Part shown: piece after piece, positions 1 to 6,935 of the stretch | Position numbering within the stretch: position 1 is the stretch's first letter | How the letters are laid out: each line of letters opens with the position of its first letter | NCBI GenBank assembly: GCA_002405915.1 | Contig: DHMS01000004.1 | Span: 1-20,805 of the forward strand | DNA length: 20,805 bases | Source of the DNA: Christensenella sp. UBA4636 | GTDB taxonomy: Bacteria; Bacillota; Clostridia; Christensenellales; Borkfalkiaceae | Direction: 5' to 3' | Notes under the pieces: generated by a model | Database searches by the model: none | Told to the model about the DNA's origin: nothing | The model's input: the letters and a program-made list of their open reading frames with translations, nothing else | Made by a program: the position numbers and the translations under genes

Positions 1-47
1 GCACGCCGCCAGCGTTCGTCCTGAGCCAGAATCAAACTCTTGAGTTT
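1..47 (-). rRNA. rrs: 16S rRNA, 5' end only (partial)
   Basis: Read on the minus strand, the sequence carries the universal bacterial 16S start (AGAGTTTGATTCTGGCTCAG) followed by GACGAACGCTGGCGGCGTGC. Aligning the AGAGTTTGAT block to E. coli position 8 places the mature 5' end near base 47. The gene runs out of the window at base 1, so only about 47 nt are present. It is the first gene of an rRNA operon whose leader and promoters lie at 48-500. Confidence 0.97.
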
Positions 48-270
48 AAATTCTTTAAAGCCGAGTTACTTTCGTAACCCCGCTGCTCTAACTATTTTTC
101 GTTATTGCTGACTGTTTATTTGGTACATAAAATACTCAAATTATTGACAGAAACTTTTTCATCATTGTTATTACAAATGAATCAATTCATTTCCTTCTAT
201 TCAGTTTTTAATCTACAATTGATTGAGCAAACCGCTCAATGAGTGCCGCCTCTTTCGTGACAGCTTACAT
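48..270 (-). other. 16S rRNA leader region
   Basis: This is the transcribed leader between promoter P2 and the mature 16S 5' end. It contains a hairpin at about 63-80 that on the minus strand is a 7-bp stem closed by a GAAA tetraloop, and a second short hairpin at about 223-240 (TTGAGCGGTTTGCTCAA). Such stems fit pre-rRNA folding or processing. I could not identify a clear boxA. Confidence 0.6.
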
Positions 271-299
271 ATAATACCACATCCTTAAGGGGAAGTCAA
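271..299 (-). promoter_or_regulatory. rRNA promoter P2 (proximal)
   Basis: On the minus strand, -35 TTGACT (299-294) and -10 TATTAT (276-271) are separated by exactly 17 bp. The -35 is preceded by A/T-rich tracts at 300-350 that resemble an UP element, as expected for a strong rRNA promoter. Confidence 0.85.
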
Positions 300-470
300 C
301 TGTTTTTCAAAAGTTTTTTGAAATTTTTTAAAAAACTTTTTTCAATCTTTTTCAAGCCGTTTAAGAGCAACTTTCGTTCTCTTATTAAGCCTTTAAAAGC
401 ACCCGTGGGACAAGCCCGCGAAAACCTTTAAAACGATTGAATTGACGTCTCGCTCGAGGTGAGTGTGCCT

Positions 471-499
471 ATTAAACTACATTTTCGACTTTTTGTCAA
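471..499 (-). promoter_or_regulatory. rRNA promoter P1 (distal)
   Basis: On the minus strand, -35 TTGACA (499-494) and -10 TTTAAT (476-471) are separated by 17 bp. As at P2, the -35 is preceded by AACAG and by A/T-rich tracts (500-545). The two promoters lie 200 bp apart in tandem, as is usual for rRNA operons. The stretch between them (300-470) holds a GAAA-capped hairpin near 363-384. Confidence 0.8.
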
Positions 500-904
500 C
501 TGTTTTTTCGAAGTTTTTTAAGATTTTTTCAAAGTTTTTTTATTTTTCTTTTCGGTATACCATATATTGTGGCTCTATGCGGATTTCGACACTATTCGCC
601 CGTTTTTACAAAATCTCGACTTCCCGTATAAATCCCGAAAATCGGCGCGTTTTAATAAAACGACTAAAAAACGGCACTCCTTTTCATATTATATAATATA
701 TAATTTTTCAAAGAAAGAAAAACTATACTTTCCACGGATAAAACGCAAAAACTTTTTCTCGCCAAAAAGCGATAAACGCGATAAACTTTAGAAAACTTTT
801 AGGAACGACCGTTAAACTTTTCTAAAAAACTTTTAAATAAAAGGCGAAAAAGCGCAAAAAATATTTGACGACGGCAATAATTTTTATATAAGAGTTTTTA
901 AAAG
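500..904. other. AT-rich intergenic region, no gene seen
   Basis: This is the divergent spacer between the minus-strand rRNA promoters and the plus-strand lgt promoter. It is strongly AT-rich with poly-A/T tracts. The short open frames here lack a ribosome binding site and protein-like composition, so I call none. Apart from the UP-like tracts next to P1, I see no defined element. Confidence 0.5.
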
Positions 905-933
905 TTGCTTTTTTTCGATTACGCAAGTATAAT
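905..933 (+). promoter_or_regulatory. Promoter of the Lgt-family gene
   Basis: TTGCTT (905-910) and TATAAT (928-933) are separated by 17 bp, placing the transcript start near 940 and giving an 80-nt leader. That leader contains two overlapping hairpins (946-960 and 948-967) that cannot form together. Confidence 0.75.
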
Positions 934-1022
934 ATTGTATATCGAAATCGGCAACCGATTTTGCCGAAACTTTTCGACGAAAAATATTTGTTTGATTTAT
1001 TTTTCTCTAACAAGGAGGCATT

Positions 1023-1847
1023 ATGTTACCAAACGCGTTATTTTTAAACGTGCATATGTACGGCATTATGATAGCGATAGGTTTGCTTTGCGCATTCGGC
1101 GTGCTTTTTTACTATTCGAAGCGGCTGAACGTAACGAGCAACTTTGTTGATTTTATTTTTTACATTGCGGTCGGCGCGATAGTTTTAGGCTTCGGCTCCG
1201 CAACGCTCATTCAAGCTTTTTACAACTGGCTCGAAAATCCGAAAGGAGGATTCGTAATCGGCGAAGGCTTCACCTTCCTCGGCGGGCTTATCGGCGGCGC
1301 GGCGGTGTTTCTCATTCTCTACTTCGCGTTCCGCAAAAAATTCAACAACGGATTATGGCAGATTATGCCGGCTATCCCTTGCGCCATCTACATCGCCCAC
1401 GGCTTCGGGCGTATAGGTTGCTTCTTCGCAGGTTGCTGCTACGGAATAAAGAACGACACATTCGGGCTTAAATTCCCGGAAATCGCCGACAAGGTTTTGC
1501 CCACTCAGCTTTACGAAGCGGCGTTCCTCTTCATAATGTTCGGCATAACGAGCTATCTCGTTTTAAAGAAGAAATTCAAATACAATATGAGTTTGTACCT
1601 CGTTTCCTACGGCATATTCAGATTTTTGATAGAGTTTATCCGCGGCGACGACAGAGGCAAATTCATAGGTGTACTCTCCCCCTCTCAATTCTGGTCGATA
1701 GGAATGGTCCTCCTCGGAATAGGTTTATTCTGCGCGGCTAAGTTCTGGTACTATAAAAAAATAGTAGACCCCGAAAAGATATACAAAACGGACGAACAAA
1801 TCGCGGCGGAAAAAGCCGAAAAAGCGTCTAAACGCGATTTAAAGTAA
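1023..1847 (+). CDS. Lgt-family prolipoprotein diacylglyceryl transferase-like protein
   Basis: A 274-aa polytopic membrane protein of the Lgt family. Canonical Lgt transfers diacylglycerol from phosphatidylglycerol to the lipobox cysteine of prolipoproteins at the membrane. Family landmarks in order are an N-terminal HMYG segment, FLGGLIGG, the signature GRIGCFFAGCCYG, RFLIEFIRGDDRG and the SPSQFWSIG segment. The start follows a strong AAGGAGG at 1012-1018 and a good promoter. The signature differs from E. coli Lgt (GRFGNFINGELWG): the positions of Asn146 and Glu151 are Cys, and the His103 position looks like Leu, while the Arg and Glu near the C-terminus are kept. It therefore belongs to a divergent GCCYG subgroup; whether it is the main Lgt or a paralogue is open. 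Lipoproteins that could be substrates are encoded at 4846-6935. The next gene lies 56 bp downstream. Confidence 0.85.
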   Translation: MLPNALFLNVHMYGIMIAIGLLCAFGVLFYYSKRLNVTSNFVDFIFYIAVGAIVLGFGSATLIQAFYNWLENPKGGFVIGEGFTFLGGLIGGAAVFLILYFAFRKKFNNGLWQIMPAIPCAIYIAHGFGRIGCFFAGCCYGIKNDTFGLKFPEIADKVLPTQLYEAAFLFIMFGITSYLVLKKKFKYNMSLYLVSYGIFRFLIEFIRGDDRGKFIGVLSPSQFWSIGMVLLGIGLFCAAKFWYYKKIVDPEKIYKTDEQIAAEKAEKASKRDLK

Positions 1848-1903
1848 GGTTTAACTATTCATTATATAATAAATAAAACAAATTTTTAAAGGGGGGTATC
1901 CCA

Positions 1904-2578
1904 ATGAGATTACTACTTGCAGAAGACGAAGTCATACTTTCAAGAGCTTTGGTTGCTATCCTTAAACACAACAATTATTCCGTAGACGCGGTGTTCGACG
2001 GCGAAACCGCGCTCGAATACCTTAGAACGGGTCTTTACGACGGCGCGATACTCGACATAATGATGCCGAAAATGGACGGGCTTACCGTGCTTAAAACCGC
2101 GAGAAGCGAGAACATAAACATTCCCGTGCTTATCCTCACGGCCAAGTCGGAACCTGACGACAAGGTTACGGGTCTTGACAGCGGCGCGGACGATTACCTT
2201 TCCAAACCGTTCAACACGCCCGAGCTTTTGGCGCGCATAAGAGCTATGCTCAGAAGGAAAACCGACCCCATCGCGCCCGATTTGACTTTCGGCGACATCA
2301 CTTTAAACCGCACGACTTTCGAACTCACGGGTCCTACCGACACGCTTCGCCTTTCCAACAAGGAATTCCAGATGATGGAAATGCTCATGATTAAGCCGGG
2401 CAACCTTATTTCTACCGAGAGATTTATGGAAAAAATCTGGGGTTACGACAGCGAATCGGAATTAAACGTCGTTTGGGCGTACATTTCCTATCTGAGAAGA
2501 AAACTTTCGCTTATAGGCTCCACCGTTCAGATAAAAGCCGTGAGAAACCTCGGCTATTTGCTGGAGACTAAGGAATGA
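1904..2578 (+). CDS. OmpR/PhoB-family response regulator
   Basis: A 224-aa two-domain response regulator. The receiver (about 1-118) has acidic residues Glu7/Asp8, phospho-acceptor Asp51 in the ILDIMMPKMDG context, Thr79 and Lys101 in the SKPF motif. Residues about 127-222 form an OmpR-type winged helix, with the RFMEKIWGYD and VRNLGYLL segments typical of the family. The full length and intact residues suggest a working protein. A strong AAAGGGGGG ribosome binding site at 1888-1896 sets the start. The stop codon overlaps the kinase start (ATGA), so the pair is translationally coupled. The upstream gap contains a TATAAT at 1865-1870 but no convincing -35, so it may also be read from the lgt promoter. 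The signal sensed is unknown. Confidence 0.95.
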   Translation: MRLLLAEDEVILSRALVAILKHNNYSVDAVFDGETALEYLRTGLYDGAILDIMMPKMDGLTVLKTARSENINIPVLILTAKSEPDDKVTGLDSGADDYLSKPFNTPELLARIRAMLRRKTDPIAPDLTFGDITLNRTTFELTGPTDTLRLSNKEFQMMEMLMIKPGNLISTERFMEKIWGYDSESELNVVWAYISYLRRKLSLIGSTVQIKAVRNLGYLLETKE

Positions 2579-3807
2579 TAAAAACCCTCCGCCGTAAATT
2601 CATAATTACAGCTATGAGCGTCGCTTTCGGCGTGTTTATCCTACTTGTAGGCGGAATAAACGCAATAAACACGCTTAACATGAAGCACTACACCTTAGAG
2701 CTTATGAATATTCTGAAAGAAAACGGCGGCGTTGCGCCCGATATGTCAGGTTCGCAGTCAAACAGCGGCGGAATATGGGGTAGCGGCGTATACAGCGATT
2801 CTTTGCCCGGAAGATACTTCACCGTTTTATTAGACGAAAACGGCGAACTCGTCAACACCGTCGGCAATCCTTACGTCGACAGTCAGACGATGACGCCGCA
2901 GAAAGCGACGGCTCTCGCAGAGCAACTTTTTGCGCAGAATAAAAAATCCGGTTATAAAGGCACATTCCGCTTCGATACGATGAGTAAAAACGACGGAAGA
3001 ACGCTTTACCTTTTCATCGACTGCAAAGAAAATTTTCAGCGCGCGGGAATAGTTTTGAAGATAACGCTCATCGTCGGCTTATCGGGGCTTTTGATGGTCC
3101 TCTTTTTAACGCTGTTCTTTTCCAAAATAGTGCTTAAACCGATTGAAGAAAGTTACGCCAAGCAAAAACGATTCATAACCGACGCCAGCCACGAGCTTAA
3201 AACCCCTCTTACGGTAATCGCCGCAAGCGCGGAAGTCATCGAAATGGAAGGAAACGGCAGCGAATGGACGGAAAGTATCAAGGAAGAATGTAAACGCCTT
3301 GCGGAGCTTACGCAGAAGCTCGTATTTCTCGCTAAAATGGAAGAAAGCGACGGGCTGAACAAGAAGATGGAGTTCTGCATTTCCGACGCCGTAGAGGAAG
3401 AAGGAAAGGTGTTTTTGCCTGTTTGCCAAGCTCAGAACAAACGGCTTATCGCAAGCGTTCAACCCGCAATCACGTATAACGGTGACGAACAACTCATACG
3501 GCGAATGGTCGCCTTGCTCGTCGACAATGCGGTCAAGTATTCCGACCCCGAAACCTACGTCGAAATAATGCTCGAAGAAGTAAACAAGAAAATTGTTTTG
3601 AAAATTTCCAACCCGTCAAAGTCGACGAAAGACGGCAACCTCGATCTACTTTTCGAACGGTTTTACCGCGCGGACGAATCGCACAACTCGGCGACCGGCG
3701 GACACGGAATAGGGCTTTCGGTAGTCAAAGCGATAGTCGACGCGCATAAAGGCAAAATTACCGCGAAATGCGAGAACGGAATAGTTTCGTTCACAGTGGT
3801 TTTTTAA
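2575..3807 (+). CDS. Membrane sensor histidine kinase (HisKA/HATPase)
   Basis: A 410-aa sensor kinase and partner of the regulator just upstream, overlapping it by 4 bp. TM1 is at about 9-30, an extracytoplasmic sensor region of about 125 residues follows (including a Gly/Ser-rich stretch near 58-75), and TM2 lies at about 157-186. The dimerisation/phospho-acceptor domain has His206 in ITDASHELKTPL. The ATPase domain shows an N box (DNAVKYSD), an FERFYRAD segment and a G box (GHGIGLSVVKAI). Only a short linker joins TM2 to the HisKA helix, so a HAMP domain seems absent. All catalytic motifs are intact. The ligand cannot be inferred. Confidence 0.93.
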   Translation: MIKTLRRKFIITAMSVAFGVFILLVGGINAINTLNMKHYTLELMNILKENGGVAPDMSGSQSNSGGIWGSGVYSDSLPGRYFTVLLDENGELVNTVGNPYVDSQTMTPQKATALAEQLFAQNKKSGYKGTFRFDTMSKNDGRTLYLFIDCKENFQRAGIVLKITLIVGLSGLLMVLFLTLFFSKIVLKPIEESYAKQKRFITDASHELKTPLTVIAASAEVIEMEGNGSEWTESIKEECKRLAELTQKLVFLAKMEESDGLNKKMEFCISDAVEEEGKVFLPVCQAQNKRLIASVQPAITYNGDEQLIRRMVALLVDNAVKYSDPETYVEIMLEEVNKKIVLKISNPSKSTKDGNLDLLFERFYRADESHNSATGGHGIGLSVVKAIVDAHKGKITAKCENGIVSFTVVF

Positions 3808-3943
3808 AAAATTTTCTTTAAAAATTTCGTTCGATTAGAACGCAAAAATCCTTGACGGAATGCGGGAAAAACAAAATCTTTTAAAAATTTTCAAAAAAGA
3901 TATTGTTCTTAAATTACGTTTTAAGTTACAGCTATATTATATA

Positions 3944-4133
3944 GGTGTCGATTGAGGTTGCAACGCCTCAATCAGACGTACTTCTTTTCTCCTCAGTTGC
4001 CTCACTCGAGCGAAAGCAAAGGCGAGGCAATCCCGTTCACACCGCAATCGTAAAGATTGTTTCTAATATAGATCACTCACTCTCTTTTCTCCTTAAACCG
4101 TACGCTGAGGCAACAAGGCGTGCGGTTTTTCGT
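3944..4133 (+). ncRNA. Putative structured small RNA with intrinsic terminator
   Basis: No credible protein is encoded here, but the sequence folds into consecutive hairpins: GATTGAGG/CCTCAATC (3950-3957 with 3966-3973), TTGCCTC/GAGGCAA (3997-4003 with 4024-4030), CAATC/GATTG near 4045-4059, and a terminator at 4095-4130. A TATATTATATAG segment at 3933-3944 could serve as the -10, although the -35 is weak. The terminator loop TGAGGCAAC (4106-4114) is exactly complementary to GTTGCCTCA (3996-4004), which also pairs with 4024-4030, so two folds compete. I do not recognise it as 6S, SRP, RNase P, tmRNA or a T-box. Nothing lies directly downstream on the same strand, which favours a stand-alone RNA over a leader. 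Confidence 0.45.
4095..4133 (+). terminator. Rho-independent terminator of the putative small RNA
   Basis: AAACCGTACGC (4095-4105) pairs with GCGTGCGGTTT (4118-4128) through 11 bp with one G-U, followed by TTTTTCG. The right arm doubles as the first bases of the 124-bp repeat. Confidence 0.75.
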
Positions 4134-4390
4134 ATGCTTAAAATTGTGGTGTGCCGACCGCTAAGCAGAGCAATTGTACGAAAGTTTCGATTTGTCAAAA
4201 GCTATCGCAAGAAAACTCGTAGCCGCCTTAGGGAACCCAAGGCGTGCGGTTTTTCGTATGCTTTAAATTGTGGCGTGACGACCGCTAAGCGGAGCAATTG
4301 CACGAAAGTTTCGATTTGTCAAAAGCTATCGCAAGAAAACTCGCAGCCGCCTTAGAAAACCCAAGGCGTGCGGTTTTTCGTATGCTAAAA
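4115..4390 (+). repeat. 124-bp tandem repeat, two full copies and a partial third
   Basis: Units start at 4115, 4239 and 4363, exactly 124 bp apart. Copies 1 and 2 differ at about 8 of 124 positions (about 94% identical by eye). The third copy keeps only the first 24 bases or so (AAGGCGTGCGGTTTTTCG and a little more). Each unit boundary looks like a terminator right arm plus T-tract: CGCCTT (4226-4231 and 4350-4355) pairs with AAGGCG at the start of the next unit. Internal hairpins include CCGCTAAGCGG in copy 2. Because 124 is not a multiple of three, the array is not a protein repeat. It looks like tandem duplication of a structured RNA module. Confidence 0.85.
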
Positions 4391-4417
4391 ATTTAGAGTG
4401 TGCCGCCCCTTTCTCAC

Positions 4418-4523
4418 TCACGCTTCGCGTGAATATCGATTGCCGTCTACGGCAAATATCGAGCCGCATTAGCGGCTATATCGATTGTGCCATAGGCACA
4501 AAAATCGAGCGCGCAACGCGCGC
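4418..4523. repeat. Array of five hairpins joined by an ATATCGA linker
   Basis: Five short palindromes with unrelated stems follow one another: TCACGC/GCGTGA (4418-4432), TGCCG/CGGCA (4441-4454), AGCCGC/GCGGCT (4462-4477), TTGTGCC/GGCACAA (4485-4501) and GCGCGC/GCGCGC (4509-4523). The linkers are nearly constant (AATATCGAT, AATATCG, ATATCGA, AAAATCGA). The stems differ but each is perfectly self-complementary, so pairing rather than sequence appears conserved. A single related hairpin, TCACGC GGA GCGTGA followed by ATATCA, occurs at 14167-14187. Confidence 0.85.
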
Positions 4524-4557
4524 ATCTTTCAACTTTCAATTTTCACCTTTCAACTTT
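4524..4557. repeat. TTTCAAC-type short repeats, also found at 14391
   Basis: Degenerate tandem copies of a 7-8 bp CTTTCAA/TTTTCAC unit. Closely related sequence occurs at 14391-14417, and its inverse at 14191-14220. In both places it lies near a TCACGC hairpin, so the two motifs probably belong to one dispersed intergenic repeat family. Confidence 0.6.
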
Positions 4558-4566
4558 AAAGTGCAA

Positions 4567-4700
4567 GTTTGCACACTGTTTTTGTGAGTTTGCACACAAC
4601 TTGGGCAAGTTTGCACACAAAAATTAAAACTTGCACACTAAAAACGCAAGTTTGCACACAAAAATTAAAACTTGCACACGAGAATGCAATGCTTGCACTC
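4567..4700 (+). repeat. Iteron-like array: seven TTGCACAC boxes every 20-21 bp
   Basis: Ten-base boxes lie at 4567, 4588, 4609, 4629, 4650, 4670 and 4691. Four are GTTTGCACAC, two are ACTTGCACAC and the last is GCTTGCACTC. Successive starts are 21, 21, 20, 21, 20 and 21 bp apart, close to two helical turns, so all boxes face the same side of the DNA. Boxes 3-4 and 5-6 form a higher-order duplication with a 41-bp period. The spacers (10-11 bp) are partly A-rich. This geometry is typical of binding arrays for one protein (iterons or centromere-like sites). No replication or partition gene is adjacent. Confidence 0.85.
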
Positions 4701-4731
4701 TTGCGCTTAAATGTTATCCGTTTTCTTTTTA

Positions 4732-4769
4732 CGCAAAAATAGTAGCCGACGGGTAAACCCGCCGACTAC
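4732..4769 (-). terminator. Terminator of the GH3/lipoprotein operon
   Basis: On the minus strand, GTAGTCGGCGGG (4769-4758) and CCCGTCGGCTAC (4753-4742) form a 12-bp stem with two G-U pairs around a TTTA loop, followed by TATTTTTGCG. The same sequence on the plus strand would have two mismatches, so the structure is directional. It lies about 77 bp after the last gene of the minus-strand operon. Confidence 0.8.
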
Positions 4770-4803
4770 AAAAAGGAAGATATAAATGTGTGAGCCTTAT
4801 TTT

Positions 4804-4829
4804 GCCCTTAAACGGGCGTTTTTTGTTTT
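4804..4829 (+). terminator. Plus-strand terminator facing the lipoprotein operon
   Basis: GCCC (4804-4807) pairs with GGGC (4814-4817), followed by GTTTTTTGTTTT. The T-tract occurs only in the plus direction, so it would stop transcripts arriving from the repeat/small-RNA region before they run antisense into the operon. The stem is short, hence moderate confidence. Confidence 0.5.
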
Positions 4830-4845
4830 GCGGACAACTTCACAA

Positions 4846-6177
4846 TTAAGCTGCCGTTACCGCCACAGGCGTTATATACGTGCTTATGGCTATCGGTAAA
4901 ACGTCCGCCGTCACGCCGTTAAAGACAAAATACGTGAGGAAGTTGTTTACGCCCGCAAAACCGACTTGTTTAAGCTTAGCAGTTTTAGTTTCACCCGCCG
5001 CGAGCGTTACCGTATCCGATACGCAACCTTCGGTTTTATTGCCGGAGTTTATCTGGTAAACGGTTATCGTAACTTCTTTATCGCTAAGGTTATAGAAAGT
5101 ATATTCGATATCGTAAGTATATTCGGTATTGCTTGCGCGCTTCGGCGTAGTCTGCAACCTGAAAGGATACCCGTCAACCACTTTCGGCAAATTGTAACGC
5201 TGAGCAAGCTTACCGCCGATAGCGCAAATAGAGCCTTTCGAATCAAACGATACGCCGCTCGGTTGCTGAGCAAGTCCGCCGTCGCCTATAAGATACTGTC
5301 CCTTTTCGATAGCGAGCGATTTTGCATAACCGTTACCGCCGACATACGGATTGACGACCGAAACGTAATCGAGAGTAATATCCTCGGCAGGCATCTTGAA
5401 TTCGCCGTTTTTCCAAGCGGAACCGTTGCTTGCAAGATAGTAAACCTTCGCTATATCGACCGATTCGTCCGCGAACTTTACTTCCGGCAAAGCGGAAAGT
5501 TCTTTAAGCTTAGCCGTTTTCGTCCCGTCGGCAAAAGTCATGCCGTTACCGAGCGTCAACGTAAATATCGCGGCTTTTTCGACGGTTATTGCTTGTTTTA
5601 CGGTGAAAGTCCGTTCGCCGTAAGCGTAAGAAATTGTTACCTCTTTATCTTCGACGGTGAGCGGAGCGGACGGCTCGACAGTCACTTTATCGGTGACGTT
5701 TATTCCGTGTTCGCCGTTCTTTTTCAATTCCCTTATTTCCGCGCCCGCAAGAGAAAAGCTTTCGCCTTCGAGATAGGAAAGTTTCGTCGGCGGAGCAACA
5801 AGGTCTATTCCGACAACCTTACCGTCTTCCGATAAAACCTTTATCGATTGAAGGCAAGTTTTCGTTACGCCGTTTTCGGTGTAAGAGATTGTTATCGTAT
5901 TATTTTCTTCCGTCAATTCCTCGGCGGGAGAATATGTCCAGCCGTGAACCATTTCGGCATTCCTGTCGGAATAGAAAGCGACTATCCTTAAACCTTTTTT
6001 ATCAAACTTTTCACCGGCATAATACTCGGTTTTTAAAGGTTCGACCTGTACTTTTATTCCTTCAAGAGTTACCGCGCCGTCCTTTTTGTTGCAACCGATA
6101 AACGAAGTTACCGAGAGAAACACCGACAAGCAGATAATTAAAGAAACTATTTTTCGAACGATATTTTTATTGTTCAT
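4846..6177 (-). CDS. Lipoprotein with two bacterial Ig-like domains
   Basis: A 443-aa predicted lipoprotein. A Lys/Arg-containing N-terminus and hydrophobic helix end in a lipobox SFIGC with Cys29 as the lipidation site. Two Ig-like modules resembling the Big_3 type follow at about 38-114 and 122-200; both carry the pattern of a Tyr, then GE-x-F, then a Gly/Ala-leading strand (YYAGEKFDKKGL; YLEGESFSLAGA). A third beta-rich segment (about 204-270) and an unrecognised C-terminal domain with possible adhesive or carbohydrate-binding character complete it. It is the last gene of the GH3 operon, 11 bp after the preceding lipoprotein, with GAGGTGA as ribosome binding site. A surface binding role next to the GH3 protein is inferred from context only. 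Confidence 0.85.
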   Translation of the reverse strand: MNNKNIVRKIVSLIICLSVFLSVTSFIGCNKKDGAVTLEGIKVQVEPLKTEYYAGEKFDKKGLRIVAFYSDRNAEMVHGWTYSPAEELTEENNTITISYTENGVTKTCLQSIKVLSEDGKVVGIDLVAPPTKLSYLEGESFSLAGAEIRELKKNGEHGINVTDKVTVEPSAPLTVEDKEVTISYAYGERTFTVKQAITVEKAAIFTLTLGNGMTFADGTKTAKLKELSALPEVKFADESVDIAKVYYLASNGSAWKNGEFKMPAEDITLDYVSVVNPYVGGNGYAKSLAIEKGQYLIGDGGLAQQPSGVSFDSKGSICAIGGKLAQRYNLPKVVDGYPFRLQTTPKRASNTEYTYDIEYTFYNLSDKEVTITVYQINSGNKTEGCVSDTVTLAAGETKTAKLKQVGFAGVNNFLTYFVFNGVTADVLPIAISTYITPVAVTAA

Positions 6178-6188
6178 AACATCACCTC

Positions 6189-6935
6189 TTATACCGTCTT
6201 GCCGACGATTTTAATTTTATCGTAGTAGCAGATATAACCTATAAGGTCCGCGCCCATGTTATTATCCGCAGCGGAAGGACCCTGAAAATAATCGCGAGAG
6301 AACCCTGCTCTTACATACAAAATTTTGCTTTCGCCGAGGTATTCGCCTAAAAGATAATACATTCTGTATAAGTTTTTATCGCTGACTTTTTTACCGCCGA
6401 GTTCTTCGAGATGAACTTTTGCGTCGCAACGAATACCGTCCTCGGTGTTGTAACCGATATCTATCCATTTTTCTTTATCGGTAGAAACCGACAGAAGAAC
6501 CGAACCGCGACTTGCAATCAGGTTTACGGCCATGCCGACATCGAGCGTATTTTCCGCAGAGGAAAAATCGAGCTTAAACGTTACCGTTGCCTTGGCTGAG
6601 TTTACGGTAATCTGGTATCTTTTGAATACTTGGTCGCTGTTTTTCCATTCGCCTTGCCCTATGCCGTCGGCTTCTATCTTATCCGCGTCTGTATCGAAAG
6701 AAATAATATGTTCGTCCTTTTCTTCAAACTCAACGCCTGTAAAAGCAAATGCCGAATCCTGGCTTTTTATCTTTCCGCCGTCGTCAAGAAGTTTTTCACC
6801 GCCTAAAGGATTAGGGTCGACGATATGGTTAAATTTGTTATCGTCCTTACCCGCGCAACCCGAAAAGCACATGACGGCAACGAGAGAACATAGACACAAT
6901 ACGCAAGAAATAATCTTTATAAAACTTTTTTTCAT
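6189..6935 (-). CDS. Small lipoprotein, possible carbohydrate-binding fold
   Basis: A 248-aa predicted lipoprotein. The signal peptide ends in FSGC with Cys27 as the acylation site, followed by a charged linker. The remainder is beta-strand-rich (for example VTFKLDFSSAENTLDVGMAV and LLSVSTDKEKWIDIGY), resembling a jelly-roll or discoidin-like sandwich, as in many carbohydrate-binding modules. That likeness is only by eye and no family is assigned. Its ATG overlaps the stop of the GH3 gene by 4 bp (ATGA), and its ribosome binding site GGAGGT lies inside the GH3 gene end, so it is translationally coupled. It probably works at the membrane with the GH3 protein. Confidence 0.82.
   Translation of the reverse strand: MKKSFIKIISCVLCLCSLVAVMCFSGCAGKDDNKFNHIVDPNPLGGEKLLDDGGKIKSQDSAFAFTGVEFEEKDEHIISFDTDADKIEADGIGQGEWKNSDQVFKRYQITVNSAKATVTFKLDFSSAENTLDVGMAVNLIASRGSVLLSVSTDKEKWIDIGYNTEDGIRCDAKVHLEELGGKKVSDKNLYRMYYLLGEYLGESKILYVRAGFSRDYFQGPSAADNNMGADLIGYICYYDKIKIVGKTV

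Noticed and set aside
144..173. TTGACA with a TTATTA about 18 bp downstream on the plus strand
   Set aside because: It lies inside the 16S leader and would fire into the divergent rRNA promoters with no gene to serve. Probably chance in AT-rich DNA.
463..791. Short overlapping open frames downstream of the rRNA P1 region
   Set aside because: Very AT-rich, no ribosome binding site, no protein-like pattern.
3945..4355. 136-codon open frame across the small RNA and 124-bp repeats
   Set aside because: The repeat period is not a multiple of three, so the copies are read in different frames. There is no good ribosome binding site and the terminator falls inside it.
4567..4700. Possible CRISPR array
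   Set aside because: Boxes are about 10 bp and spacers 10-11 bp, and some spacers are identical. CRISPR repeats and spacers are far longer and no cas gene is present.
4786..4900. ATG with an upstream AAGGAAG-like sequence, plus strand
   Set aside because: The apparent ribosome binding site is the complement of sequence between the operon stop and its terminator. The frame runs antisense into the lipoprotein gene and crosses a plus-strand terminator.
4966..5835. 289-codon plus-strand open frame
   Set aside because: It is antisense to the Ig-domain lipoprotein, which has a lipobox, ribosome binding site and operon context.
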